32,303 nucleotides of DNA from an uncultured Clostridia bacterium. Its GTDB lineage: Bacteria > Bacillota > Clostridia > Christensenellales > Borkfalkiaceae. The stretch covers positions 1 through 32,303 of the forward strand of contig CAUHGY010000015.1 of the NCBI GenBank assembly GCA_959605945.1, read 5' to 3'. Below, one piece after another: positions 24,592-32,303 of the stretch (the first letter of the stretch is position 1; each line of letters begins with the position of its first letter). A program made the translations under genes and the position numbers. Under the pieces are notes generated by a model. It had not been told where the DNA came from and searched no databases. It saw nothing but the letters and a program-made list of their open reading frames with translations.

Positions 24592-25197
24592 ATGCTTTTT
24601 GAAATAATAATACAGGCAATCGGATTCATCGGACTTGCGCTGAACGTTCTTTCTTTTCAGAGCAACAAACACAAAAACCTTGTGGTGATGAAAACGGGAT
24701 GCGAGCTGTCTTTCGCCGTGCAATATCTCTTGATGGGAGCATATACGGGTATGGTTCTCGACGGCGTAAGCGCAATAAGGAACGTTATCTTTATCCGTCT
24801 CGTCAAAAAAGGCAAATCCACTACGCCGTACATAATTTTTTTCTCGGTACTGACAGTGATATGCTGCATCGCCGTATGGCTCGCCGTCGGGTGGGACGGC
24901 CCCATAAGCATACTCGTCATTATCGCCAAAGTGCTGACGTCGGTCGCCTATGGCATGAAAAGCACAAAAAAAGTACGCCTCCTTGCCTTTCCTTCAAGCG
25001 CCTTGTGGCTGGTTTATAACGCATACTGCTTCTCTCTTGCGGGAATTCTGACAGAAATTTTTACCATGACGTCTATAATAGTCGCCGCCATGCGCTTTAA
25101 AAATAAACAAGAAAATAAACAAGAAAAAACAGACGGACGGAACGATTTGCAAAATAGCGAAAAAGACGCTGACTCCGCCGCCACGGAAGAACGGTAA
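24592..25197 (+). CDS. YgjV family inner membrane protein
   Basis: The 201-residue protein has about five to six hydrophobic segments and matches the YgjV (Imp-YgjV) family: IGFIGLALNVLSFQSNKHKNLVVMK near the N-terminus, then LLMGAYTGMVLDGVSAIRNVIF. The family has no established function. The last 35 residues are charged and include a short repeat, NKQENKQE. AAAGGA lies about 6 bases before the ATG. It is a single gene, divergent from the DeoR gene, and may be under DeoR control. Confidence 0.75.
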   Translation: MLFEIIIQAIGFIGLALNVLSFQSNKHKNLVVMKTGCELSFAVQYLLMGAYTGMVLDGVSAIRNVIFIRLVKKGKSTTPYIIFFSVLTVICCIAVWLAVGWDGPISILVIIAKVLTSVAYGMKSTKKVRLLAFPSSALWLVYNAYCFSLAGILTEIFTMTSIIVAAMRFKNKQENKQEKTDGRNDLQNSEKDADSAATEER

Positions 25198-25222
25198 TTA
25201 ACGGAAAAACAACCTTCATACT

Positions 25223-25255
25223 TTCCCCGGAAGAAAATCTCCCGAGGAATATTTA
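25223..25255 (+). terminator. Weak terminator after the YgjV-like gene
   Basis: TTCCCCGG (25223-25230) pairs with CCGAGGAA (25242-25249) with one mismatch, followed by TATTTAT. It is only a weak candidate. Confidence 0.3.
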
Positions 25256-25279
25256 TATATGCAACATGTTACATATATA
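25254..25279. repeat. 26-bp AT-rich palindrome in the convergent gap
   Basis: TATATATG (25254-25261), C, AACATGTT, A, CATATATA (25272-25279) is a 26-bp palindrome with a single mismatched pair, centred on ACATGT. It lies between the convergent YgjV-like and adenine deaminase genes. No function can be read from it. Confidence 0.6.
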
Positions 25280-25328
25280 CAAATATGCAATTGCTTGCTT
25301 AAACCATAAATTAACAATTAATTACTGA

Positions 25329-27122
25329 TTATTTCACCACTAAATCTACCGATTGGAATCGCGTGCAGTCAACAAGTCCGCGATCGGTGAGCCGTAGTTC
25401 CGGAAGACATGCAAGCGGTATCAACGCCATAGTCATAAACGGCGAAGGATGTTTGCATCCCATAATTCTCCATGCTTCTTCCAGTTCTGCCACTTTTTTA
25501 TCCATCTCTTCAAGCGGTTTTTCGCTCATCAATCCCGCCACCGGAAGCTCCACGAGGCCGAGCACTTTTCCGTCTGAAACGGCACACAGCCCGCCCCCGC
25601 ATTCTATCAGCGCGTTAGCCGCAACTGCCATATCTTCGTCGTTTGTTCCCACGACAAGCAGATTGTGAGCGTCATGCGAAACGGTCTGCGCCAGCGCGCC
25701 GTTTTTGATGCCGAAGCCCTTGGTAAACCCTTTGCCGATTTTACCGGTATTTTTATGTCGCTCGAAAACAACTGTTTTTAAAATGTCGCGCTCCGCATCG
25801 GAATTGAGCAAACCGTTTTCGCAATGCAATTTAAAACGTCGCTCTCTGGTTCCTACTTTAGCGGGAATAATCTCTATGACGCGCACTTCGCAGACTTTGC
25901 CGTCCGCGGGAATTTCAAAATCTTTTCGGGTAACTTTATCCAAATGCACCGTTTTTAACGCCTTTTCCGGATATTTATACCGTGAAAACGTTTTCAGCAT
26001 TTTTCCGTCGGCAGCAACGAGTTCGCCGTCTATAAAAACGCTCTTTACCGAACATTTTTCCAGATTTTCCAATAATACCATATCCGCGCATTTAGACGGG
26101 GCTATACTTCCGAGTTCGTGATCCAGCCCGAAACACTGCGCGGTATTGATAGTGACCATTTGAATAGCTTTGATCGGATCGATGCCTTCTTCAACGGCGC
26201 GGCGCACTATGTGGTCGAGATGTCCGTATTTTTTCAGGGTGTGCGGATGCGCGTCGTCGGAAACAAGACAAGCAAATCTGCTGTCTGCTTTGTTTCCGGC
26301 AACAGCCTTCGCCACCTCTTTCAAATCATGCCAGGCAGAGCCTTCACGCAGCTGCGCATACATACCCAGCCGCATCTTTGCAAGCGCGTCTTCCGCGGAA
26401 GTCGATTCGTGACAACACCTGCACCCCGCGGCTATATAGGCGTTAAGCCCCTTTTCCCTTTCGGGAACGGAATAATGCCCGGTGACGATTTTACCTGATT
26501 TCAGCGTTTCGCCGACAATGGCATGCGCTGCGGCGTCGCCGGCGATTATCGCCGGAAAATTCATCATCTCGCCAAGTCCCACGCACTCGGGCCATTTCAT
26601 GGTTTCCGCAACGTCCGAAGCTTTTATTTCGGCGCCCGTATCTTCAAAACCGGCTACTGCCGGCACGCATGACGGAGTTGTCAGCATAGTTTTAAGCGGA
26701 GTACGCGCGGCATCGCAAAGCATAAACCTGACGCCGTCAAGCCCCAGCACGTTGCATATCTCGTGAGGATCCATGAATATGCCAGACGTACCGTGCGGAA
26801 TGACGGCTTTTGCGTATTCGCCGACCGTCAGCATGGAAGATTCCACATGAATATGCCCGTCAAGAAAAGCGGGAGCCAGGTAAAGCCCGCTGCCGTCGAC
26901 GACGCGAGTATTTTTTCCGATACAATGCTTTGCATCGCCCACCAGAGCTATGCGGCCGCAGGCAACGGCAACATCCGTTCCTTCCAGAATCTCCGCCGTA
27001 CAGACATTAACCAACTTAGTATTGAGAATTACGGTTTCCGCAGGAACTTTCCCCATTGCCGTTTCAGAAAGCGTACGGGAACATTCCCACAAGGGTATTT
27101 TGCAAAAATTGTTTACCATCAT
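25329..27122 (-). CDS. ade: Adenine deaminase
   Basis: The 597-residue protein is an adenine deaminase (adenine to hypoxanthine plus ammonia) of the amidohydrolase superfamily. Metal ligands and motifs in order are DGHIHVESSML (H90, H92), MDPHEICNVLG (119-127), a GLGEMMNFP segment, a GHYS and CCHES pair, and the LVSDDAHPHTL segment with HLDHIVRRA. The C-terminal domain with GLVELPVAGLMS is typical for bacterial Ade. Two ATGs in a row at 27122 and 27119 follow AAGGTGG; the second has the more usual spacing, and either is possible. It has its own strong promoter and is transcribed alone. It provides purine salvage or ammonia release. Confidence 0.95.
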   Translation of the reverse strand: MMVNNFCKIPLWECSRTLSETAMGKVPAETVILNTKLVNVCTAEILEGTDVAVACGRIALVGDAKHCIGKNTRVVDGSGLYLAPAFLDGHIHVESSMLTVGEYAKAVIPHGTSGIFMDPHEICNVLGLDGVRFMLCDAARTPLKTMLTTPSCVPAVAGFEDTGAEIKASDVAETMKWPECVGLGEMMNFPAIIAGDAAAHAIVGETLKSGKIVTGHYSVPEREKGLNAYIAAGCRCCHESTSAEDALAKMRLGMYAQLREGSAWHDLKEVAKAVAGNKADSRFACLVSDDAHPHTLKKYGHLDHIVRRAVEEGIDPIKAIQMVTINTAQCFGLDHELGSIAPSKCADMVLLENLEKCSVKSVFIDGELVAADGKMLKTFSRYKYPEKALKTVHLDKVTRKDFEIPADGKVCEVRVIEIIPAKVGTRERRFKLHCENGLLNSDAERDILKTVVFERHKNTGKIGKGFTKGFGIKNGALAQTVSHDAHNLLVVGTNDEDMAVAANALIECGGGLCAVSDGKVLGLVELPVAGLMSEKPLEEMDKKVAELEEAWRIMGCKHPSPFMTMALIPLACLPELRLTDRGLVDCTRFQSVDLVVK

Positions 27123-27144
27123 TCCACCTTATGCTTTTTCACCC

Positions 27145-27173
27145 ATTGTACCATTTTTTCTTACGCCCGTCAA
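27145..27173 (-). promoter_or_regulatory. Adenine deaminase promoter
   Basis: On the minus strand TTGACG (27168-27173) and TACAAT (27145-27150) are separated by 17 bases. The leader is about 15-20 bases, too short for a purine riboswitch. Confidence 0.8.
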
Positions 27174-27303
27174 TACCCGCAAGAAAATTTTCGGTCTGCC
27201 AAACCTGCGCTGATTCTGTTGCCGCAGAAAATACCCGCTCTCCGAAGCGTTTTATGCTCATAATTTCGCGGAACGAAACTCAATCGCACAATAACGATAA
27301 AAT

Positions 27304-27333
27304 AAAAAGCGCAAAGGTTTCTCTGCGCTTTTT
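27304..27333 (-). terminator. Terminator after the Gfo/Idh-nagA-nagB operon
   Basis: AAAAAGCGCA (27304-27313) pairs with TGCGCTTTTT (27324-27333) around a 10-base loop. The symmetric A and T runs give a U tract on both strands. It lies about 140 bases after the nagB-like stop. The rest of the 27123-27470 gap has the ade promoter and a short CGGAA/TTCCG stem at 27347-27359 followed by T7 on the plus strand; no gene is seen. Confidence 0.65.
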
Positions 27334-27470
27334 ATCAAAATAATTGCGGAATAATTCCGTGTTTTTTTATTGTTACAAGCACAAATTTATGCGCTTTTCG
27401 GCATAATTCATCGCTCAAATCCAAGATTGCGGCCTTCGTCCTGCGCGCAAGTTCTGCGGCAACAGATATG

Positions 27471-28226
27471 TTACAGGCAATATTTTTTCTTTAAATCGTC
27501 GGTAAGTTTTGCCGCGGAATCGGGATCGCAGTAAACTGTACAGTCTGCGTGCTCTTTCATGAGCGTCGCGGGCACCATAACGCTTTTTTCTGAAGCGAAG
27601 GTACTGTAAACGGCGTCCGCCTTGACAGCGTACGGCACGACCGAAATTATATGGCGGCATTCCATAATTTTAGAACACGTCATGCTGATAGCCTGTTTAT
27701 AACATTCCTCTTTGCTTTTGAACCATCCTTCGCCGATCTGCTGTTGCAGGCATCTGTCTGCAAGCGTAACAATTTTATACGCTCTCTTGTCGTCAAAATC
27801 CGCGGGCGGATCGTTGAAGGCAATATGAGCATTTTCTCCGATGCCGATAAGCCCCACGTCCACAGCGCTTTCCGCAAGCAGATCAGTGAGTTCCGAAATT
27901 TGTTTTTCCGGATCTTTCTCGCCGTCAAGCAGATGATATTTGCCGGGATGCACTTTGTTTACAAAGCGTTCTGTGAGATACTTGTTGAAACTTGCGGGAT
28001 GTTCGGGCGAAATTCCGACGTATTCGTCAAGATGGAACATCTCCACTTTCGACCAGTCGATATCTTCTTTGACGAACTCGTCAAAAAAAGGAAACTGAGA
28101 TGCGCCCGTCGAAAGAAGTATTCTTGCAAAACCCTTTTCGGCTATTGCTTCTTTTATGAGTTTTGCGGCATGGGCGGACGATTTTTTGCCGAGATCCGCA
28201 AGATTCGTTGCTATAACAAGTTTCAT
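27471..28226 (-). CDS. nagB: NagB-like glucosamine-6-phosphate deaminase/isomerase family protein
   Basis: The 251-residue protein belongs to the NagB/RpiA/6PGL-like sugar isomerase fold. It has the catalytic segment FHLDEYVGI (D67, E68) and a GIGENAHIAFNDPP loop (128-141). In true NagB this loop reads GIG..GHIAFNEP; here Gly is Ala (A133) and the Glu after Asn is Asp (D139). The substrate loop reads STGASQFPFFDE, which differs from the usual TGGTP/TGSTP. A glucosamine-6-phosphate to fructose-6-phosphate role is supported by the NagA-like neighbour, but a different amino sugar phosphate is possible. The ATG overlaps the end of nagA by 4 bases. It is the last gene of the operon. Confidence 0.8.
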   Translation of the reverse strand: MKLVIATNLADLGKKSSAHAAKLIKEAIAEKGFARILLSTGASQFPFFDEFVKEDIDWSKVEMFHLDEYVGISPEHPASFNKYLTERFVNKVHPGKYHLLDGEKDPEKQISELTDLLAESAVDVGLIGIGENAHIAFNDPPADFDDKRAYKIVTLADRCLQQQIGEGWFKSKEECYKQAISMTCSKIMECRHIISVVPYAVKADAVYSTFASEKSVMVPATLMKEHADCTVYCDPDSAAKLTDDLKKKYCL

Positions 28227-29383
28227 TTTATAAATTCTCCTTTAAGTATTATCTTTTCTATGCCGAGATTTTCGTTTAAAACCAAAAGATCCGCTCTTTT
28301 CCCGGCGGCTATGCTGCCGCGGTCTTTAAAACCCATAACTCTCGCGGGGGTTGAAGACGCCATTTTGGAAAGCTCTGCAAGATTTTTTCCGACAGCCTCC
28401 GCCATAGTGCGGTAAAGCCTGTCTGCAGTAGCCGTACTTCCGGCAAAAGACTGTCTGTCGGGCATCTTCGCAACGTTATCCTCCACTATAATTTCTCTGC
28501 CGTTTTTAAGGCTGCCTATGACGGAAACGCTGCCGTCGGGAAGCCCCGCAGCACGAACTGCGTCGGTTATCAGGCTTATTCTGTCCGCACCCTTTATCTT
28601 ATAAATGAGTTTTAACAGTTCCTTCGGAAGATGCCTGCCGTCGGCAATTATCTCAACGTCCATTCCGTCGATAAAATATCCTGCCTCGACGGCGCCTGCT
28701 ATGCGGAAAGAGTTTTTCCGGGTAACGCCTTTCATTCCCGAATAGAAATGCGTAAGCAGCCGATAACCGTTTCCAAACGCGTTTGCAATCTCTTCAAAAT
28801 CGGCATCGGTGTGGGCGGCGCTCATTACGATTCCGAGCGCGTCTCCCGCTTTGCCGAATTCCGCGCCGCCGTCCAACTCGGGAGCGGCGCTGACGCGCAA
28901 GATAAACGGATAACGTTTTTTAAGCGCTTTCAGTTCCGATGCGTCGGGACTGCGCATATACTCGACGTCCTGCGCTCCGCACTGCTCGGGGTTGAGCCAC
29001 GGTCCCTCGAGATGCACTCCGATAAGAGTGCCTTCCGGATTGTTTTTTTTGTATTCCGCAAACGTATCGAGCGATTTTTCGGTCTCCGGCATGGACCCTG
29101 CAAGCGTGGTCGCAAGCAGCGTAGTTGTGCCGTGCGAAAGGTGAAAATCGGCAATTTGTTTCATCTCCGCCGCAGTGGCGTCCATAAAATCCAGATTCAT
29201 GCCGCCGTGGCAGTGCATATCGATAAATCCGGGAATAAGATATTTTCCTTCCGCGTCGAAAACTTCATCTGCAGAACACGCCCCGCAGCCGATAAAATCG
29301 ATAACTCCGTCGGTAAAAGCGACGCTGCCGTTCATTATTCCGTTTTCAGTGACGACGCGCGCGTTGACGATTATTTTTCTCAT
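28223..29383 (-). CDS. nagA: NagA-like N-acetylglucosamine-6-phosphate deacetylase
   Basis: The 386-residue amidohydrolase removes acetate from N-acetylated amino sugar 6-phosphates. Seen are the metal ligands in MHCHGG (H57, H59), HLEGP (E126), SAAHTDAD (H191) and LLTHFYSGM (H212), and the catalytic Asp in LITDAVRAAG. The loop after HLEGPWLNPEQ reads GAQD where canonical NagA has GAH or GTH with a conserved His, and THFYSGM replaces the common THLFNAM. These changes suggest a variant substrate. It starts directly after the Gfo/Idh stop with AAAGG upstream, and its end overlaps the nagB-like start by 4 bases. Confidence 0.87.
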   Translation of the reverse strand: MRKIIVNARVVTENGIMNGSVAFTDGVIDFIGCGACSADEVFDAEGKYLIPGFIDMHCHGGMNLDFMDATAAEMKQIADFHLSHGTTTLLATTLAGSMPETEKSLDTFAEYKKNNPEGTLIGVHLEGPWLNPEQCGAQDVEYMRSPDASELKALKKRYPFILRVSAAPELDGGAEFGKAGDALGIVMSAAHTDADFEEIANAFGNGYRLLTHFYSGMKGVTRKNSFRIAGAVEAGYFIDGMDVEIIADGRHLPKELLKLIYKIKGADRISLITDAVRAAGLPDGSVSVIGSLKNGREIIVEDNVAKMPDRQSFAGSTATADRLYRTMAEAVGKNLAELSKMASSTPARVMGFKDRGSIAAGKRADLLVLNENLGIEKIILKGEFIK

Positions 29384-30595
29384 TTATCTGACCTTTTCGA
29401 GCGTGGGTGTCAGGTCTATTCTCCTGCCTTCCTTGATGCTGATGTTGGCGGCAATGCCTATCATTGCCGATTTAATTCCGTCGTAACTGTCCGAACACTG
29501 TCCCAGCGGATCTTCGTAAACGCCGTCGCCGAAGAGCATTTCGCGCAGTCTTTCGTCGCCGCCGGCATGTTTGCCGCCTTCCTTGGAGAAAGAATAAGTC
29601 TCGGTGGCGTTATCGGCGCGTTTTATTACTATTTTGTAAAATTCGCTTTCGTCGGGATAGAAAGTCGCGCACAGTCTGCCCGTAGTGCCCGTAACGTTAA
29701 ACGTAAAACCTTCCTGCTGACCGAAAAGGTTGAGCGAATACGACAGAATCGCCCCGTTCCTGTACTTGACGTTGACCGCCATATAGTCATAAATATCGGT
29801 GTCGTTTTTGAAAGCACAGTGATCCCTCTCGTAACCGTCGAACTTTTCATTTTCAAAATACAGACCCGTAATCAGATCGTCTTTGGAAAAATCGTCAAAA
29901 CACTCGCAGGTCTTTTTATATTCGCAGGTTCCGCAACGTTCACCGTGAGGTCTGTCGTCGTTGCCGTAATAAAGCCTTGCGCCCTCCGCCGAAACAAACG
30001 CGGGGTCGTCGTCGAGCACCCAGTTGACAATATCGAAATGATGAGTGGCTTTATGCACCAACATGCCGCCGCAGTTTTCCAAAAATCTGTGCCAGCGCTT
30101 AAAATAGTCGCCGCCGTGAATGCAATTGAGCGTATACTCGTAATCGACAGTGAGCGGTTTGCCTATTACGCCGGACTTGACGAGTTCCTTTATTTTGGCA
30201 TAAAAAGGCATAAACCTGCAATTGAATGTTACGGTAACCTTTTTGCCGCTCTTTTTTTCCGCCTCGCGGATGGCAATGCACTTTTCTTCGTCCATGGTAA
30301 GCGGCTTTTCCGTATAAACGTCTATACCGGCGTTAAGCGCGCGGATAATGTATTCATGGTGGAAACAGTCTACCGTGGTGACGATAACCGCATCGGGTTT
30401 GGTTTCGGATATCATCTTGTCAAAATCGGTATAACCCTTGATATCCTTGTCGACGGTTCTGATATAATAATCGACGCGTCCGGGGTTTTTGTCGCACACG
30501 GCAACGATTTTAATGTTCTTAAAATCCTCCGAAAGGGGTTTTGCAAACATTTCGTAGCAACGGTAACCTGTTCCAACAATAGCTATTTTTTTCAT
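29384..30595 (-). CDS. Gfo/Idh/MocA family NAD(P)-dependent oxidoreductase
   Basis: The 403-residue protein has an N-terminal Rossmann fold with VGTGYRCYE (7-15), the family signature TEKPLTMD (95-102) with the Lys that helps bind substrate and cofactor, and a C-terminal domain with HKATHHFDIVNW (181-192). A four-Cys cluster follows (C221, C224, C230, C232 in CGTCEYKKTCEC), which could bind zinc or iron; similar Cys motifs occur in some members. It probably oxidises or epimerises a sugar before NagA and NagB act. It is the first gene of the operon, GGGAGAG lies before the ATG, and it diverges from the AraC gene at 30966. Confidence 0.9.
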   Translation of the reverse strand: MKKIAIVGTGYRCYEMFAKPLSEDFKNIKIVAVCDKNPGRVDYYIRTVDKDIKGYTDFDKMISETKPDAVIVTTVDCFHHEYIIRALNAGIDVYTEKPLTMDEEKCIAIREAEKKSGKKVTVTFNCRFMPFYAKIKELVKSGVIGKPLTVDYEYTLNCIHGGDYFKRWHRFLENCGGMLVHKATHHFDIVNWVLDDDPAFVSAEGARLYYGNDDRPHGERCGTCEYKKTCECFDDFSKDDLITGLYFENEKFDGYERDHCAFKNDTDIYDYMAVNVKYRNGAILSYSLNLFGQQEGFTFNVTGTTGRLCATFYPDESEFYKIVIKRADNATETYSFSKEGGKHAGGDERLREMLFGDGVYEDPLGQCSDSYDGIKSAMIGIAANISIKEGRRIDLTPTLEKVR

Positions 30596-30644
30596 GATCT
30601 TCTCTCCCGAAAATTTTGTTTGTTTGAATTCGTTACTTTATTTT

Positions 30645-30710
30645 ATATATTAGCACTGTTTTTACATATTTTCCATACAATTAAAAGCTCTTTTTATTTT
30701 GTTTTACATA
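30645..30710 (-). promoter_or_regulatory. Promoter and paired TATGTAA boxes of the Gfo/Idh-nagA-nagB operon
   Basis: On the minus strand TGGAAA (30670-30675) and TAATAT (30647-30652) are 17 bases apart with TG before the -10 (TGCTAATAT). TATGTAA boxes lie at 30662-30668 and 30704-30710, 42 bp apart. Every element has a copy at the same spacing in 13245-13310. The rest of 30596-30965 shows the promoter of the divergent AraC gene and no gene. Confidence 0.75.
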
Positions 30711-30900
30711 TAAACTGCACTAGCCCCCGGAATTCTCCATGTAAACAATGCCCGAAAAAACTTTCTCCGCCGCAAAAACATCTCGATTTGCAGGCTGTGC
30801 TGAATTGAACTGTATATCTACGAAAAAACCGCTTTTACAACACTTGCGCATGCGATAAATTTTTCTTTTTCAGACCGCAAACAATTTTATCATAAGGCCA

Positions 30901-30930
30901 TTGACAAGTCAATATAAAATATTATATAAT
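30901..30930 (+). promoter_or_regulatory. Promoter of the AraC gene at 30966
   Basis: TTGACA (30901-30906) and TATAAT (30925-30930) are 18 bases apart. The -35 lies inside a palindrome, ATTGAC/GTCAAT, at 30899-30912 (two central A). A TTACATA box, as in the paired sites, lies at 30941-30947 just after the start of transcription, so autoregulation is possible. Confidence 0.75.
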
Positions 30931-30965
30931 TATGCTAAAATTACATAAATCGTAAAGAAATAATT

Positions 30966-31778
30966 ATGCAATTCATAGAAATAGAAAAATTATCGGCCGG
31001 CGGCCGCAGAACAACGCCGCTGCACAGCCACGAATATTACGAACTTTATTTTCTTCTTGATGGAAACAGACATTTTTTTATAGGGGACAATATTTATGAA
31101 GTCAGCAGCAACACGCTTGTTGTGGTCCCGCCTTTCGTGTTGCACAAAACCGACGGCGGACGATACATGCGCATAAATATAAACGTTTCCGCCGATCTTT
31201 TAAAAAAACAGTATGCGGATATGCTTAAAAAAATAGAACGGCACATAGCGATAAATATCGAAAAACCCTGTTTGGAAACTATATTGTATCTTCTCGAACT
31301 CGGCGCCGATGAATTCGTAAAAAACACCGCTTCCAAACGCGAAATAGCCGTTGCTCTTACGGAGACTATACTTTTCGTGCTCTCAAAAAATAAACTTAAT
31401 TCTACCAATATAGATGCTTTAGCGGCATCCGACGAATGGACGGCGCTCATGTCGCGTATCGTCGCCCATCTTAACGATAATTATGCATCGCCTCTCACTC
31501 TCGATAAAATTTCAAAAGAATTTTTCATCTCTAAAATGTCGCTCTGTTCCAAATTCAAAAAGTATATGCACTGCACGGTCAACGAATACATAACGCGCCT
31601 TAAACTGACCAAAGCAAAAGATCTTTTGATAAATTCAAATAAAAGCATGGATAAAATTGCCTGCGAATGCGGATTTTCTTCCGCCAACTATTTCGGGTTG
31701 ATATTTAAAAAAGAAATGGGGCTTTCTCCGCTAAATTACAGAAAAAACAACCCGTTTAAAACGAATGAGCATATATAA
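30966..31778 (+). CDS. AraC family transcriptional regulator
   Basis: The 270-residue protein has an N-terminal cupin-like domain (LHSHEYYELYFLLDGNRHFFIG; VVVPPFVLHKTDGG) and a C-terminal AraC DNA-binding domain (about 165-262; LTLDKISKEFFISKMSLCSKF and KIACECGFSSANYFGLIFKKEMGLSP). It diverges from the Gfo/Idh-nagA-nagB operon across a 370-base control region, so it is the leading candidate to activate it in response to a sugar. A weak AAAGAAA is the only ribosome binding site, which suggests low expression. Confidence 0.92.
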   Translation: MQFIEIEKLSAGGRRTTPLHSHEYYELYFLLDGNRHFFIGDNIYEVSSNTLVVVPPFVLHKTDGGRYMRININVSADLLKKQYADMLKKIERHIAINIEKPCLETILYLLELGADEFVKNTASKREIAVALTETILFVLSKNKLNSTNIDALAASDEWTALMSRIVAHLNDNYASPLTLDKISKEFFISKMSLCSKFKKYMHCTVNEYITRLKLTKAKDLLINSNKSMDKIACECGFSSANYFGLIFKKEMGLSPLNYRKNNPFKTNEHI

Positions 31779-32102
31779 CATACATTAGAAAAATATATTA
31801 TCGCAACTGCCTGCCGCAAAACCATGCTCTTAGCTTGAATTTACACAACCGATGTACCTCAGAAGCTGAAAAGGCGCGTTTATGAAACATATATTTCTTT
31901 TTAAGTTTAAAACAAGTTTGCTCCGTGCGCCGCCGAGAGAGCCAGAAGCATATTCAGATCAATAAATCAACATAAACGGGAAGCGTTTTTTATGAAGACC
32001 AATCTGAATAACTGATTATAACGCCCGACGCAACTGCCCGCCTCTTAAAAAAGGAAATTTTGATAAAAAATCAAAAATAACCAAAAAACATAATCAAAAC
32101 AC
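31779..32102. other. Gap with no recognised gene
   Basis: I see no gene with a convincing ribosome binding site. A 27-codon frame starting at 31882 has none. A short stem TTTTGAT/ATCAAAA at 32058-32076 lies in a very A-rich stretch before the tRNA promoter. No clear terminator for the AraC gene was found. Confidence 0.4.
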
Positions 32103-32131
32103 TTGAAAAAATTTAACGTATTTGATACAAT
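32103..32131 (+). promoter_or_regulatory. tRNA-Gln promoter
   Basis: TTGAAA (32103-32108) and TACAAT (32126-32131) are separated by 17 bases. The predicted start near 32138 leaves about 13 bases of 5' leader before the tRNA. Confidence 0.85.
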
Positions 32132-32150
32132 ATGTAAGCTAATCCGATTT

Positions 32151-32226
32151 AGGGGTATCGCCAAGCGGTAAGGCAACGGACTCTGACTCCGTCACTTCGG
32201 TGGTTCGAATCCATCTACCCCTGCCA
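32151..32226 (+). tRNA. tRNA-Gln, anticodon CUG
   Basis: AGGGGTA pairs with TACCCCT as a 7-bp acceptor stem. The anticodon stem ACGGA/TCCGT encloses the 7-base loop CTCTGAC with anticodon CTG (reads CAG). The T loop is TTCGAAT. The discriminator is G at 32223 and the CCA end (32224-32226) is encoded. It is the likely substrate of the GlnRS in this window. Confidence 0.95.
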
Positions 32227-32265
32227 AGAGCAACCGTATTCAGACACGCGGTTGCTCTATTTTTA
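32227..32265 (+). terminator. Terminator after tRNA-Gln
   Basis: AGAGCAACCG (32227-32236) pairs perfectly with CGGTTGCTCT (32249-32258), followed by ATTTTTATT. Confidence 0.85.
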
Positions 32266-32303
32266 TTATAGAGGCGTTGCTGGAACAGTTTTTTTCACTA
32301 AAA

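Noticed and set aside
27123..27470. Purine riboswitch before adenine deaminase
   Set aside because: The promoter lies only about 25 bases before the start codon, so no room is left for an aptamer.
28631..30808. A long plus-strand open frame of 725 codons opposite nagA and the Gfo/Idh gene
   Set aside because: It is antisense to two clear enzyme genes, has no recognisable domain and no ribosome binding site that I can see; its openness follows from codon usage on the other strand.
1..32303. CRISPR array, insertion sequence, prophage or integrase signals
   Set aside because: No periodic direct repeats of CRISPR type, transposase-like or integrase-like frames, or attachment-like repeats around the tRNA were found by eye.

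Overview
The window looks like a chromosomal stretch from a low-to-medium GC Bacillota (Clostridia-like) bacterium. This rests on the gene content (RlmH, two-subunit-free GlyRS, a GlnRS, a CPBP protease, an XRE-cupin plus potABCD operon, AraC and DeoR regulators, a lipoprotein with a Gram-positive style signal). It also rests on many clean sigma-A type promoters with 16-18 bp spacers. A precise taxon cannot be given from sequence reading alone; an uncultured gut lineage is a guess.

Layout. 1-2737 (minus): start of an M14 peptidase, rlmH coupled to a CPBP protease gene, and a YcxB-like membrane protein in line with glnS. glnS (minus) and glyQS (plus) diverge from a short shared region with promoters for both. 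6224-8719 is a solitary large lipoprotein with its own extended -10 promoter. 9000-11469 is a three-gene minus-strand operon (DUF1835-like protein, amidohydrolase, AAC(3)-fold protein) behind a near-perfect TTGACA-17-TACAAT promoter. 11720-16742 is a catabolic-looking locus: a TIM-barrel glycosidase-like gene (minus), then a phosphotriesterase-like hydrolase, an M24 peptidase/creatinase-like protein and an AraC regulator (plus).

16942-22325 is an XRE-cupin regulator followed by potA, potB, potC and potD, coupled by 4-base overlaps or 1-base gaps: a polyamine importer under likely autoregulation. PotD is unusual in having a C-terminal membrane anchor, and PotA in having a second TOBE-like domain. 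Next come a frameshifted Mrr restriction endonuclease (22618-23535), a DeoR regulator divergent from a YgjV-like membrane protein, and an adenine deaminase gene with its own strong promoter.

27471-30595 is a tight minus-strand operon of a Gfo/Idh/MocA oxidoreductase, a NagA-like deacetylase and a NagB-like isomerase/deaminase, divergent from a second AraC regulator (30966-31778). The window ends with tRNA-Gln(CUG), including its promoter and terminator.

The most interesting signal is regulatory. The promoter of the glycosidase-like gene (13245-13320) and the promoter of the Gfo/Idh-NagA-NagB operon (30645-30720) are 17.4 kb apart but align without gaps. They share the -35, the spacer length, an extended -10, and two TATGTAA boxes exactly 42 bp apart. 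This suggests that the two distant loci form one regulon for using a sugar or amino sugar, probably under one of the two AraC proteins.
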